DNA from: Leptodactylus fallax
Taxonomy: Eukaryota > Chordata > Amphibia > Anura > Leptodactylidae
Direction of reading: 5' to 3'
NCBI GenBank assembly: GCA_947044405.1
Contig: CAMRHE010000205.1
Span: 2,232,001-2,296,000 of the forward strand
Length of the DNA: 64,000 bases
Positions 21,127 through 35,144 of this stretch are shown piece after piece. The notes below the pieces were generated by a model that had not been told where the DNA came from, did no database searches, and worked only from the letters and a program-made list of their open reading frames with translations. A program made the position numbers and the translations under genes. How positions within the stretch are numbered: the first letter of the stretch is position 1; every line of letters starts with the position of its first letter.

Positions 21127-21775
21127 TTAACCCCTTCCCACCACAGGCATTTATCGATTTTCAATTTTCGTTTTTGACTCCCCATCTTCCAAAGCCCATA
21201 ACTTTGTTATTTTTCAGTTTGCTGAGCGATATGAAGACTTAATCTTTGCAGGACAAATTGTACTTTGTAGTGGTACCATTTAATATTCTGTATGATGTAC
21301 TGGGAAGCTGGAAAAAAAAATTCTGAATGGGGTGCAATTGGAGAAAAACTGCATTTGTGCAACTTGTTTTTACAGCGGTCACTGTGCAGCCAAAATGACA
21401 TGTCACCTGTATTCTATGGGTCAGTACGATTCCGGGGATACCAAATTTACACAGTTTTTAACGTTTTAACCCTTTTAAAAAAAACATGCAAAAAAAAAAA
21501 TTCTTGGAGTTGCCTTGCATAAAGCATCTTTTTTTTTTTCGGGTCCAGATGTACTTTTTAGTTATACCATTTTGGGAAATGTCTGATTTTTTGATCACTT
21601 TTTATTAAAATTTTTATAGGAAGTAAAACAGTGAAAATATGGCAGTTTGGCCCTTGATTTTTTTTCCCACTAAGGCATTCACCATATAGGAAAAATATGT
21701 TTGTTTATCTTTATTTCAAATCCAGGGAAAGGGGGGTGATTTGAATTTTTTTAATTTTTTTTTTTTTATAAAGTT

Positions 21776-21809
<34 letters not shown>

Positions 21810-22135
21810 AGTGCCCCTAAGGAACTTGACCATGCAGTCTTTTGATTGCAAATGCCATAAACTGCAATACAACTGTATTTCAGTCTATGCAACTTTAGCT
21901 ACATTAGTATTGTGTCTATAGTTATATTCCAATGCCTTCAGTAGGCTCCCAGCTGCCATAGGTACAAGACATCTCCCATGATCTCACCATGCGGGAGCAA
22001 CATGAAAGATATGGGGCCAGGAGGTAATTTTTACTTGGGGTGGGGGGCTGACACGTAGCAAAGCCCACGATCAGTGTCCACTCTGATAGCAGGCATTAGC
22101 TTCAGGTCTCTGCTGTACATTCAGGAAAGGGTTAA
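21127..22135. mobile_element. TTAACCCCTTCCC interspersed element, full copy
   Basis: TTAACCCCTTCCC at 21127 and GGAAAGGGTTAA at 22135 form short inverted ends with TTAA target sites. Marker blocks are TTTTTGACTCCCC, GACAAATTGTACTTTGTAG, GATGTACTGGGAAGCTGG, CACTGTGCAGCCAAAATGAC and GGGGATACCAAATTTAC. Two other copies are at 38434-39065 (truncated) and 58627-59770. There are long A/T runs but no coding potential. I recognise it as a repeat common in frog DNA but cannot name the family. Confidence 0.82.
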
Positions 22136-22295
22136 AATATATTGTGCTGAATATATATCCCTGTCCTGTTATTATTTTTCATTATTTAGAGACTTGGGAC
22201 AAGTCTGTATATACTTACCCATATGAGACATACAGTAACAGACACTCAAGTTAGTTATATGGTGCGCACATAAGCCGCTAATGCTATAACTATAG

Positions 22296-22683
22296 TTAAA
22301 GGGGTTGTCCAGGATCACCCATTTTTAGTAACAAGGCTGGGAAAGATATAAAAAAACAAAAACAAAAAAAAAAAAACACATGCTCACCTGTCCCCAGTAC
22401 TCTGGTGTCTCCCACAGCGGTTCGGTCCTGCTGCTTTGGGGCGTCACTCACATACGACACTTGTGATGTCCCGTGTCCTTTCCTTAGGCTGCTGAGGCCA
22501 CTGATAGGCCTCAAGTGGTCACATTCAGCAGGGACTTCCACCAAAACAAGACCCTGGAGCAGCAGGAACCAAACCGCGTTGGGAGACACCAGAGCACCAG
22601 AGACAGGTGAGTATGGGTTTTTTCTTTTTTCACCTTCCCCAGTCTCCTTACCAAAAACGGCTTATCCTGGACAACCCCTTTAA
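22296..22683. mobile_element. TTAA fold-back MITE (GTTGTCCAGGAT ends)
   Basis: TTAAAGGGGTTGTCCAGGAT at 22296 and ATCCTGGACAACCCCTTTAA ending at 22683 are perfect complements. The arms extend inward: CTGTCCCCAGTACTCTGGTG is mirrored by CACCAGAGCACCAGAGACAG. The element folds over most of its 388 bases. A diverged relative is at about 42060-42390. Confidence 0.9.
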
Positions 22684-23354
22684 TGGATGCTGGTATACCC
22701 TTCTCTAATATGGCTGCTATGATATATTAAAATGCTATTGTGCAAAACCTAGAATTGTACACGTGATTGTACGCATGTGCACTTGCATGAGGGGAACGCT
22801 GTATACGGGACAGCACATTATTACACTATTCTGGATCTTCAAAGGGGATATTAATGATTAATTAAGATGTCAATTCTGGTTTTTAGAATTGCATAACACT
22901 TTGGGAATATGTTTCCCATATATGATATGATATCGCTGTTGTACACTTTTATGAGTTATATAGCTTATCAGCTAAGGATGTCACTACTTATGGATTTTAT
23001 GTACAATTATTGGTACTATGTTCACAATTGTTGAATTTCTGTATGATACAATACTATATGTGTGGCTTTATATACTCTTGTTTCATATTGCTTGAGAAAG
23101 GCTTGTGTATATGAGCTGAAACGTCACTGTTACTGTATGAGGCAATAAAGTACCATAGTTTTTGGAGTGTTGCCTGATTTTGCTTTTTATACATTAGGAC
23201 AAGTTGCCTGTACCCTTGGGCTGCACCCAACTGCTGGACACTAGCTAGCACAGATTTCAGCTCTGGCGTATGGATGGACTGAGAATGGGCCACAATTATT
23301 AAGAGACCTGCAGCTCTTTATAACTGTAGCACATCTGATGCCTAAGGAGAGATT
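22684..23354. other. Unassigned; possible retroelement 3' end
   Basis: Mostly AT-rich. At 23092-23190 it reads GCTTGAGAAAGG...GAGCTGAAACGTCAC, then CAATAAAGTACCATAG and GGAGTGTTGCC. The same module order occurs on the minus strand at 50290-50395, so this is probably the 3' end of a retroelement family (perhaps Penelope-like). Confidence 0.5.
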
Positions 23355-24261
23355 AAGGCTAGGTTCACACCTGCGCCTGGTGGCCTGGATTCCGTTCCCA
23401 AATCTGCTTTAACCACTTCCATACCAGATGCTTTACCCCATTTCCAGACCAGACTCATTTTCGGGTTTTTTTTGTATGTGCTTTTTTGAGGGCTGTAACA
23501 TTTTTATCATATGTGTTATTCAACTAATGTCTGCGTCTTTTTTCGATGACACACAGGGCTTTATTTTTATGTTTTTATTTTTGCATGTGTTTTAATTTTT
23601 TTTATATCCGGGAAAATATAAACAAAAGAGGAGGGAAAACGTGTGTTTGTCATTAAATAAAAAAAAAATAAAAAAATGAAAAGTGCTACTAAAAAACTTT
23701 ATAAAATAGTTTTTACTCTCCGTTACGGTAATTTTTATTTTTTATGGTGTAGTCGGCGGTGGAGCTATAACCTGTAATAAGGGTATTTTATTGGTGTATT
23801 ATTTTATATATTTTTTAAATTATTTTATTTACTTGAACAATACTATAGTGCTGATCTGGGTCCTGTAGGACCCAGCAGCTCTTGCAGACGCTGCACCCGG
23901 CGGATCACATGACCGCCAGGTCAGAGGGCGGCTGCAAGATGGAGGCACCCATAGCGCTGTATACAGTGCTCAGTGAGTGCTGTATACACAGTGATCGGGA
24001 AGGCAGGGATGGTAATAAGCTTTCCCTGTCTTCTCTCTGCAATCTCCGGCTGAAGTTACAGCCGGCTCCCAGTTTCAGTAGCTGCACGATTTTGTGCAGC
24101 TACTGAGTTCTTCTTGGACGTACCAGTACGTTCTTGCAGAACTAGACAACCACCCATTGGATGTATATAGTCTATGGGCGGTACAGAAGTGGTTAAAAAT
24201 GCGGAGAGAAAAGTCCTGCAAGCACGGAACGGAAAGCCAAATGCTAGTGTGAACCTATTGT
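23355..24261. mobile_element. GGTTCACACCTGCG MITE, interrupted
   Basis: Left end GCTAGGTTCACACCTGCG (about 23355-23372) and right end GTGTGAACCTA near 24258. It is split at an internal TTAA by the element at 23409-24196. The sequence resuming after the insert (AAATGCGGAGAGAAAAGTCC) is contiguous in the uninterrupted copy at 47018-47262. Confidence 0.82.
23409..24196. mobile_element. TTAACCACTTCC element nested in another MITE
   Basis: TTAACCACTTCC at 23409 and GAAGTGGTTAA ending at 24196 give inverted ends and a TTAA duplication. The 788-bp interior is non-coding with T-rich and A-rich runs, a CpG-containing segment (23885-24060) and a local hairpin near 24075-24100 (GTAGCTGCACG / CGTGCAGCTAC type). 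Confidence 0.82.
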
Positions 24262-25654
24262 AAATTATATGGGTTTTCCAGGACTTAATTGATGGGGTGC
24301 AGAGATAGCAATCTTTATCGGGCACCTCAGGGAGCCCAAAGGTCTCTCTACAACATAGGAAAGCACCAGTATTCTAGCTAGCACATGGTAAATGGGAGCT
24401 ATTTTACGGATTTTGCATTGTAGCCCAGGCGTTTCAAGTAATACCTCTGACAGGAGTCTAGAAGACATGGTCCTCGCTATATTTCTATTCCTGGCTCTAT
24501 AGAAGTGCATTCCTATATGAAAAGGACTGTAATCTATTTTCTTAATAGATAAGCACCATTTTCTTTTGTTTCTAAAAACCACTAAAGGATCTTGTTTATA
24601 GGAAAATCCAGATATTTCCCTTTAGATAAAGCTTTATCAGAGCAGAACATGGATTTAGAGGGGGGCGATTGATAAATTTAGGTAATTCTTTCTGTTACTC
24701 GTGAGTTATTAATGTTATTAGAGAAGATTTGACCCCATTGTACCAAAATGAAATGTATGCAGGAAGAAAGAGATTTCTGTGTAAAGCTACATCTAGATGA
24801 ATGTTATTTTTCCAGTTCATTTGAAGTGCTGCCTTTGATGCTTCACTTACCCTCCTAATACAGAAATAAAACATCCTTCCCTATTTATTTTAATGGAATT
24901 ATTAAAAAGGAAAATGCTTATAAGAGAACATGAAGTTCATAAATAGGAAACAGATGACTTTACTGAAGCTAAAACCTAAGCAACTAAATTTTAGTGGGGC
25001 AGATTTATTAAGACTGGCGTTTCGTACTCCGCTCTCTGCCAAACTCCACCCATATTCGCAGAAAGTGGTGAGCAAGGCTCAGAATGGGGATTATTACACA
25101 TCTGTGACAGAAGATCGATGTAGATGCGTTCATGAATTCCCCTCATTGTATATAAAAATCTGTTTTCAAAATGATTGTCTCAGTATGATAACCTCATTGT
25201 ATGTGAAAGTGGTTTTTTTGGAGGTAAAATGGCATTGATAACGACTGATCCTTGGAATAGCAGATTGATGGGGGTCCAACACCATACACCAAATACTCAA
25301 TCAAGTACCAGTGGGTACCCTTTTATGATGTACATACAGGGCTAGCTTTGGTTTAGATTGTACCATGACCATGTACAGTACCTTCTCTTAATTCCCTTTT
25401 ATGGTATATTATAACAAATGTGCAAATAATACACATTATGCAGTATACAAGTAACCATATCATACAGCAGAAAAAAAACTTGCTATAAGGTGCCCAAATA
25501 ACACTGTCGTGCCTAACACTACGCAATAAATAAGCTAGGCAATGTCCAGGAGCTGGTTCTAATACAACAACCATCCTAAATCATTATAAAGCTCCTGTAG
25601 CCTGTAGTCTGTGGTGCTCATTTTTGTAATAAGCATTGTTTCCAACACATGTTC
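24262..25654. other. No recognisable feature
   Basis: About 1.4 kb. No coding signal; no repeat end identified. Confidence 0.45.
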
Positions 25655-25976
25655 TTAAATGGCTTATGCCTAGATAGACGATAGATACCTGGCCAATAAG
25701 ACACCCACCGATCCAGAGAACGGGGAGGGGGGTCCTTTTTTCCTCTGCTGCACATTCAGCCTGACCATAGTCAGGCTGAATGTAGGTGTCACTAGTGGTG
25801 GACGGTGCTCCCATTCACTTCAAACCATCCACCAGCGGTCAGACTGAATACTTAGCGTAGGGAAAGGACCCCCCTGGTCTCAGGATTGATGGGGGTCAGA
25901 GAGGTCAGACCCCCACTAGTCAGGTATTTATCCTTAATCCCACAAATGGACAATAGATATGGTATAACCCCTTTAA
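25655..25976 (-). repeat. MITE with TTAAAGGGGTTATACC end
   Basis: On the minus strand the end TTAAAGGGGTTATACC (25976 inward) is typical of the TTAA MITEs in this window. Interior GGGGGTCTGACC and CATTCAGCCTGAC blocks are partly inverted. The left limit is uncertain. Confidence 0.55.
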
Positions 25977-26651
25977 GTCTGGCCACGTGTACCAACTGCT
26001 CTTTTGGGGCATTTTCACAGGGGTCTTCCTGATGTGACATCTTTAAAAGTGATAGTGATATTGAAGATTATTTGATAATGATAAATGAAGATTGGCTGGT
26101 GTCCAACACCTGGAACCCCCTCCGATCAGCTGCAAAATTGCTTACCAAGCACAGTACTACACACACACACACATATATATATTCGTGTGCCTATCCTTGG
26201 TATCTCAGCTAAACCACATTTACTTCCACTTGACCTCTGCGGATCTTTGATAACTTATCCTAAGGATCAATTTATAAAGCCCGAAAACCTTTTTAATTAT
26301 GTAATTAGGAAGGAAATATACATGTCACAATTGTACTGGAGATGTGGGTATTAGTCGACAGGAAACTAAATTGCAGCAACCCATGCCACAGAGCTGCTGC
26401 CATCCAGGCAGATAGGTAAATAATCTCATGAGATGCATTTAAAAGAGCATATATACATAAAATGAGAACATAGTTCTATCACTAATCAAAATTTTTGTTA
26501 CATCACACAATCAATATTGTATCATTGTGAGCATCAGTGTACTAGAAAGATATAGCAGGGTTCGAGCAGGTGTAGAAGCAAGCAACCAGAGTCATCAATG
26601 GAAAATACAACTTACTGTAGATGGGATTTATATTCCTCCTAAGATTAAGAA

Positions 26652-26720
26652 CAGGGGTGTAGTTATAAGGGGTGCAGAATTAGCTGCTGCACTCAGTGCC
26701 TGGTGCCTGGAGGTGAACCA
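26652..26720 (+). mobile_element. hAT-type left end fragment
   Basis: CAGGGGTGTAGTTATAAGG, then GCTGCTGCACTCA, matches the layout of the left end at 8286 (CAGGGGCGTAACTAC...GCAGCTGCCAC). No matching right end was located. Confidence 0.55.
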
Positions 26721-27050
26721 AAGACTACCTAGATGGCACATGGTAGATTGGAACACCATTACTGATTGTTCGTTGGGGCATAGCAGCGTACTGGTATACC
26801 TCTGTTCAGGAAGAAAATTGCTTCTGCTTTATAGAGGTTAAATATCAAAGCAAATGAACTACATGGCTAACAATTAATGGTGTATTGTTAGAAGAGCATA
26901 GAGGGGTGTTGTATGCTGAGATATTGAAACACAGGCCCATAACTGTTCTTGCACAGGGATCCCCAGATGTCTGTGTCAACTCTTGAAACTAGAATGGAAT
27001 TATGTCTTTTATCAGCTGCACTATCTATGTAACTAGGGAATGATGCCAGG

Positions 27051-27133
27051 TGCAGGGCCTGAGGGGGCAGAGCATTACATAGGATTCACCACAGAGAATG
27101 TCTCTGCCCCATGCACCACCCCTCAGGCCCTGT
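27051..27133. repeat. Compound inverted repeat
   Basis: The outer arms GCAGGGCCTGAGGGG and CCCCTCAGGCCCTGT pair, and an inner pair (GGGGCAGAGCATT with AATGTCTCTGCCCC) overlaps them, so two alternative stems are possible. Probably a small MITE. Confidence 0.7.
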
Positions 27134-27589
27134 AACACAACCTATAAGGTTTGACTGGAGAATTCTTTAAAATGGAGCTGAGTAAATGAAGTCACTGGGT
27201 TAGAGATTCCTGGTGAATGTAACATCATGGAAGCTAATAAAACCAAAAAACAAGGATCAGTAATACAGAAGTTGAATATGTGTTTATTCAGCTTTTACTT
27301 GTCCTTGAAGTGAAGTCTTTTCTGATATTATATCTGCATCAGTTTTTCCCTAGTGACAGGGAACCCAGGGAGGTAAGATGCGTAATAGCAATGCTATGCT
27401 GGATCTGGTATAGTATGATAACAATGACCTGTCATGGAAACACACAGTAACTAGGGAATAATAAATAAGATCTAATATATTTAGTGGAAATGTTACTAAC
27501 ACCTGTATCCATTTAACATGGTTTGCTTATTATATTCAGTTCTTTCTTCTGGGGCAGACATCAAAGATCCACTTAAATCTGGTGTGAAG

Positions 27590-27676
27590 AGGATGGACTG
27601 ATTTGTAAAGTGCTACAGAATATGTTGGCCCTATATAAAGATTACTAATTATTAATTATTATTATTATTATTGAAA
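27590..27676 (+). mobile_element. SINE 3' fragment with (ATT)n tail
   Basis: TTTGTAAAGTGCTACAGAATATG then GGCCCTATATAAAGAT and an (ATT)n tail. The reverse complement of the block at about 60895-60935 (GTAAAGCGCTGCGGAATATG) matches, so this is the 3' part of the same SINE. Confidence 0.68.
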
Positions 27677-28318
27677 GAAAATGACCCTACTACAGGAAAT
27701 ACATTAAGGTTCACGTGAAGAGAAAAAAAAAAAAAAAACCCACCATCAGCAAAAAGATAACAGGAAGTGAAATTGCTCAGAAATCTGTACTAAGTATATT
27801 TATACACCTTTTTTAGCATGATCTACTGTACATAAGGCGGTCATTCACAGATTAGATTTTCAGAATCTCAAATGGGGCTGAGGTGCAACACCAGACACAA
27901 CACCAGACAAGAGTGACAATTTTTAGAAATAATAAAAAAGTAGAACTTTTTTCCAGACTTAGACCACCAATTGAACTAGGGCACTGTGATGGACATGCTA
28001 ATGGACCTGTTAAAATGGTATAAGATTTGGCTTTAGGTAAAACTGGACTGCCGAAAGCTATGTTTTGATAAGTGCCATACAAATGTCACACAAAAGCCCC
28101 GCAACTAGATGATATTCCAATCCCAGCCATACAGTAGTATAATAAACACAATACAGTGTAAACAGCTCACCGTTGTATATCTAATTAAAGATCCATACTT
28201 ATAGGATCATTGGTGCACAAAAACATAAGTCCTGGACCTGTAGACCCAAATGCAATCCACCTCAAAAAATGTTCAGCACCAGATCCCAATGAAATTTTTC
28301 CTTGACTGAAATTTCATT

Positions 28319-29316
<998 letters not shown>

Positions 29317-29318
29317 TA

Positions 29319-30564
29319 TATGTCAATTGTAGCACTGAAGTGGCTCATACCCATTTGTATTGGGCTTTGTTTCCTTTCACAGTCCTGTTGGTGTGGCATT
29401 AGGCCAGTAGCCTCAGACCAGGAGGGGATACAATCTTGTAGGAACAATGTACACATCACAATATATGGGTTGCTGCTTCAGAGGTCTAACTGGCATGCAC
29501 ACTTGGTTGAGGGAGTCCAGGCAGATTGAGGATGAGAGCCATTAGCATTGTCTCTCAGACATAGGCTGGACCCATACATGCCTTTTATACACTGTTGTGA
29601 CCAGGCGGTACTAGTGGAATTTTTTGTTTTGCCCTTCCAGTTCTTTATATTTTATATACCTTTTCAATAAAAGTAAAGTTTTATATTTTGTATTAATGTC
29701 TCTAATTAGCTTTCTTCAGTGAATATTGTGAACTTATGGAGACTAGATATCCTTTTTGATCTGTGTATGCTGTAAGTTCCCGCACAAGAGGTGGTTGGTA
29801 GCATTGCTGTGCAGACAACATCAGTGAGGAAGCCACAGTGTTATATTAGAATTGTAGTGTTTTTAGGTTCTGGGGGCTGTTACCATATGGATCCCTTACC
29901 AATAAAGAAGTTGTGGCATATCCTAGCGGTATGCCATGACTTTCTATAGATACTGTACATATTCTGCGTAACATTGTAGATTGAAATTACTAGCACTAAC
30001 ACTAACCTACTACATCTACAACATAGGATATGTCTACAGTTCTCATTCCCAGTTGAAAACTGTGAAGCCACATCCATTTACCGAGCTTTTAGTAAATTTC
30101 CAGAAATTCCTATGATCACCACATCACTTATCAGTATACTGTAAATGGGCATTATATTCTTTTTTTAGTGATTATGACCCATCAGTTTTTTGCTCTGACT
30201 GTCCTCTTACGAACACAGATATGGCTTAAGAGATCCAAGTCCCACAGAGATAAAATTACAATCAAGATCTCACTGTCCAGAGCAGGAAGGAACAAATTAA
30301 TATTCTCCATTATTGGAGCTATTTCAGATGCAAACTTTTTCTCTGAACTGTTCATATTCTTTGGTTTTAGAAATTTCTATTCAGGAGCTTTTATATATTT
30401 CAGGGGGAATAAAATGGTGCTTGAAAGTTTGTGAATTTGACCTAAAACAACTCCAGACTTTCATACAAGTTCTAAATGTAGATAGAGTAAACCAAATCGA
30501 CAAATAAATCAACATATTAGGCTTGGTCATTTATTTATAGAAGATGATGATCCAATATCACATA
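29319..30564. other. No recognisable feature
   Basis: About 1.25 kb, AT-rich. No coding or repeat signal that I can name. Confidence 0.45.
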
Positions 30565-30850
30565 TCTATGAGTGGCAAAAAAAATGTGAACCTTTGGCCC
30601 TTTAGTGTAGCAATAACTGCATCTAAAGTTTCCGGTAATTGTTAATAGTCCGGCACATCGACTTGGAGGAATTTTCGCCCATTCCTCTGTATAAAACAGC
30701 TGTAACCCTCTTTTGTTGGTTAGTTTCCTCCCATGATCTGCTCAGGTCCTTCCACGTTTCTTTTGGATTTAGGTCAGGACTTTGACCTTGCCATTCCAAA
30801 ACCTTAACCTTATTCTTCTTTAACCATTATTTGGTATTCTTTTGTCCACA
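30565..30850 (-). pseudogene. Tc1-like transposase C-terminal fragment (third family)
   Basis: The minus strand reads VKVLEWQGQSPDLNPKETW, then a decayed stretch (EEWAK-type region GMGENSSKSMCR) and INNYRKL, followed by stops. This is the segment around the third catalytic residue of a Tc1 transposase. The expected Ile before Glu is Lys (NPKE) and the frame is broken. The inverted repeat follows at about 30565-30600 (TGTGAACCTTTGG). It does not match the other Tc1 families in the window. Confidence 0.78.
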
Positions 30851-31730
30851 ATTATGGTTATTGTGGACAAAAGTACCCCCAGATCCCTCTCGGCTACTTG
30901 TCGCAGGAATGTAATAGGATTGGATGGGATGAAGACCAGCGTGTCCAATAGTTATTTCCACTAATAGCAGATATGGTTATGTGTTAGTCATCCTTGACTT
31001 TTCTAGATTTCTCTATGGTCAGTTTAGAACTTTGTGGCATATCCACTATGTAATTAGATTATTCTGGCAATAACATTGGGATATTGTGCTGGATCTTGCC
31101 ATCCTGATAGTCAGGATTAAAGCTGGAGGAGGATTGGACAACCATGAGATCTGCAGTAGTCAAAAACTTGATATAGAGGATGGTCTAATGTTATAATGGA
31201 TTAGGACCTAGGCCACAGAAGCTTTGCACCCACCTACCTTGTTCTCATCCATTTTGACAGTTTTCTTTTATATCACAAATATACAAACTGTATATTGTAT
31301 GTATGTGTGTTCATGAGGGTACATTTACTCATCCATGTTTATGCAGGTTTTGTGTAAGATCCTTTTAAAGTTTGTCACCTTTAAAACCTAAATTATTGTT
31401 TATTTTAAATTGTCACAATTAATTCAAAGTAGAGAATAAAGCAAAGATCATGTTTAAAAATGTCATATTGTTTTTAGTGTACAGCTTAGGCACACTAGGC
31501 ACATATAAGCCCTTGGGGAGTCTGACCCGGCAGTCATGTTGCCTTCTATTTAGTCCCTGATTCCTAATATACACCTGGTGGGTAAATAAGATGTAGGAAA
31601 CAAGAAGTTGAAGGAAGTGTGAATCTGAGATTGCATAGCAGAAGTTTTGGATAAAGCACCTGCACAGAAATTAGCCCTCTCTTCCAAGATCTGCATTCCC
31701 CATAACACATCATTACATTTTCAGCTTTCC
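30851..31730. other. No recognisable feature
   Basis: About 880 bases without identified structure. Confidence 0.45.
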
Positions 31731-31973
31731 GCTAGGTTCACACCTGCGTTAGGGTCTCCGTTCTTCGCAAACCCAATTCGCTTAAAAAGCAGTTACCCTT
31801 GGAAACCAGAGGAGCCCATAGACTATAATGGGATCCGCTGAGTTTCTGCCCAGTTTCCGCCCAAGAAATAAAGAGAGAAAAGTCCTGCTTGCAGGATTTT
31901 TCTCTCCGCATTTTCCAAGCGGAATGGGGGATGGAATCCCCAAACGGAAATCGATCGCTGATGTGAACCTAGC
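31731..31973. mobile_element. GGTTCACACCTGCG MITE
   Basis: GCTAGGTTCACACCTGCG at the left and GATGTGAACCTAGC at the right are inverted ends. Interior blocks GAGAGAAAAGTCCTGC and CATAGACTATAATGGG are shared with 33882-34033, 47018-47262 and 55074-55195. Confidence 0.82.
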
Positions 31974-33150
31974 CTTACTTTGCAGCATGTGACTGTCTGC
32001 TTCACCAGTGAAAACCATATTTTGCAGGTACACCTTGCTCTGTGTCCTACCTACTGCTGTGCTAGCCTTTCCTCTTAATAGAAATTATTCATTCAATCTG
32101 TTTGGATGGCACATGCATGGTTATATATCTTTGATACCTTAAACAGATATAGGGAAGAAAAAGAGAAGTTGAGCATACAAGTCCTGGATAAAGATAGATC
32201 ACAGGATGTAAAGGGCGACAGTAGTTGGGAACCCTTTCATTGGGCTTTTTCTAGTGACATACTCAGTTTAGCTGATCACTTTCAATGGTTGACAATGATA
32301 TTTTGCAAATCACTTTCATATGAAATATAATTGTTGTTATAGGAATGTCCCTTTAATGATATAGTAGTTATAGCTTCATCTATATCCTGGATACTATGAC
32401 TAGTGAGAAAACTCATCCTGTTTGCTTTTGTGTGTAGGTAGAGTTTAGGATTAAAAATGGCTGCATACATACATGTTCTGTTACCCTCCAGTCCGCCTGC
32501 AAATATCTGTGTAATGAGCAGATGAGCCTCCCCTGTGGATGATTAGAATTTTCAGTAGAAGTGAGGCGCAGAGGATTTTGCTAATGCGCCTTTACTAATT
32601 TAACCAGTGTGAAAGGGATCAAATCTTTTCTAGCCTGAGCAGATATGAAAGAAGCAGAACATAGATAATCAATATCATTGTCTAATGTGTAGACGTGAAA
32701 AAAAAAAAAAAAATTGGTTTGTTTGCAAAGAACCTGACAGCTTGTTAAGGTGAAATACTGGAGGAATTATTTGTCCTAGCTTCAATCCTTTATATGAAGG
32801 TCCTTTGGGTGTGTTTATATTTTCAGCAGGGGAGTAATGATCGTGGCCACATAGAGCTCTAGTTACACCACTGGGATTCAGGGGCAGGTTTTGAAGCCAA
32901 AATCAGGAGTATATTGAAAAAAAGAGGATAAGTAGCAGTGGCACATGTCCTCTATACTTTCACTCCCTTTATGATCCATAGTAGAGATGGGCGAACCTCA
33001 GAAGATGTGTTTCATCCTGTGTTCGGAGAAAGTGAACCCCTGGTTCGGTCTGAACTTGTACAGATAGAATTGGAAGGGAAATAAGTAGACTCTAATAACT
33101 GGAGGCCCAGGGGAGGTGACAAAAATAAAGAACATTTATACTTGTTATGA
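31974..33150. other. No recognisable feature
   Basis: About 1.2 kb. An A run lies at 32699-32714; otherwise nothing identified. Confidence 0.45.
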
Positions 33151-33410
33151 CGCTCGGTGTGCCCCTATCCCTGATGAGGCCAAATTACACGCCTCATTGG
33201 TGACCCCAGGCGCATGACGTCACAGAGGAGCACCAGATGCCGCAAGAAAGCAAAGGCAGAGCTCCAGACTGCGCAAGGAGCCCTAAAAGAGGAAACAGAA
33301 GGTGGGTATGAATGTTTTATATTTTTTAAACCTCCCCTGGGCCTCCATCTATTATAATTTGTGGTCTGAAGAGACCCCATGGTATAATAATTTAATGGCG
33401 ATGGCCATTT
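33151..33410. repeat. hAT-hairpin family copy
   Basis: Shares GTGACCCCAGGCGCATGACG, GCAAGAAAGC, CCTAAAAGAGG and CCTCCCCTGGGCCTCCA with 58410-58540. It then has a degenerate version of the hairpin seen perfectly at 8837-8884 (GTGGTCT GAAG AGACCCC). Ends not resolved. Confidence 0.65.
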
Positions 33411-33673
33411 TAGTTCGTCTAAGCCGAATCCTAAATTGCTCAGTTTCATTAAAAACCAAACAATTTGGAATATTCGAGTGGAATCCAGTTCGTTGTGAAC
33501 CAATTTGCCCATCTGTAATCCACACCTGGCTTTGGCTTTAGTAAACCTGCAAATACACCCTGCTTGTTGTGCTATCTTCACCTTACATCTATGCATTCTG
33601 CTGATATTACATGCAAGGTTTTTCATATCTTAAAAGTACAGTCTTTATAGGTAGCTAAAGGGGTTGCCTCCTT

Positions 33674-34033
33674 AAAGGGTATTCCCATCTCAAGGATCCT
33701 TTCTATACTGCTAGCTTATGTAAATTTCTAAATACATTGCTTTTAGCAATGCTGCTTTGTCTACTTTGACAAAGTATCTGATAGGACAGGACTGAACGAT
33801 GAGTCTCTGCTCTCTAGGGGGGCTGAGTGCTCTCACTGTTATGTACAGCTCTGCAGTCAGTACAATCAGTTCAGCTAAGACTGCGGTCACACCAGCAAGC
33901 AGGACTTTTCTCTCTGGCAATTTTGGGTGGAAACTGGATAGAAACCCAGCAGACCCCATTATAGTCTATGGGGTCTGCTGGTTTCCACAGATAACTGCTA
34001 ATGGAAACCCTAATACTAATGTGAACCTAGCAT
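33674..34033. repeat. TTAA MITE fragment joined to a GGTTCACAC MITE
   Basis: TTAAAGGGTATTCCCATCTC (33674) begins a frog-type MITE that is cut at about 33880. From there GCGGTCACACCAGCAAGCAG to AATGTGAACCTAGC (34033) is a GGTTCACAC-family copy, with CATTATAGTCTATGGGG inside. No second TTAA was found. Confidence 0.6.
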
Positions 34034-34135
34034 AATTCCAGTTTGCTGACAAAGGCTCAGACATTGTGATTTTCTCTATGTAAACACAAAGATAACACGG
34101 AGTTTACTGCAAGTCAGTTCCCTGAAGAAGCATGA

Positions 34136-35142
<1,007 letters not shown>

Positions 35143-35144
35143 TA

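Larger units (their letters stand above)
25977..28318. other. Mostly unassigned, with small repeat remnants
   Basis: No gene seen. It contains a (CA)n(TA)n tract at 26159-26182, a hAT-like end at 26652 (CAGGGGTGTAGTTATAAGG), an inverted repeat at 27051-27133 and a SINE tail at 27590-27676, each listed separately. Open frames in the interval lack recognisable motifs. Confidence 0.5.

Noticed and set aside
23092..23190. Functional hammerhead ribozyme
   Set aside because: The conserved CTGATGA core is absent (CTTGAGA instead), although GAAACG and a short stem exist.
26159..26182. Regulatory Z-DNA element
   Set aside because: A short (CA)n(TA)n tract with no supporting context.
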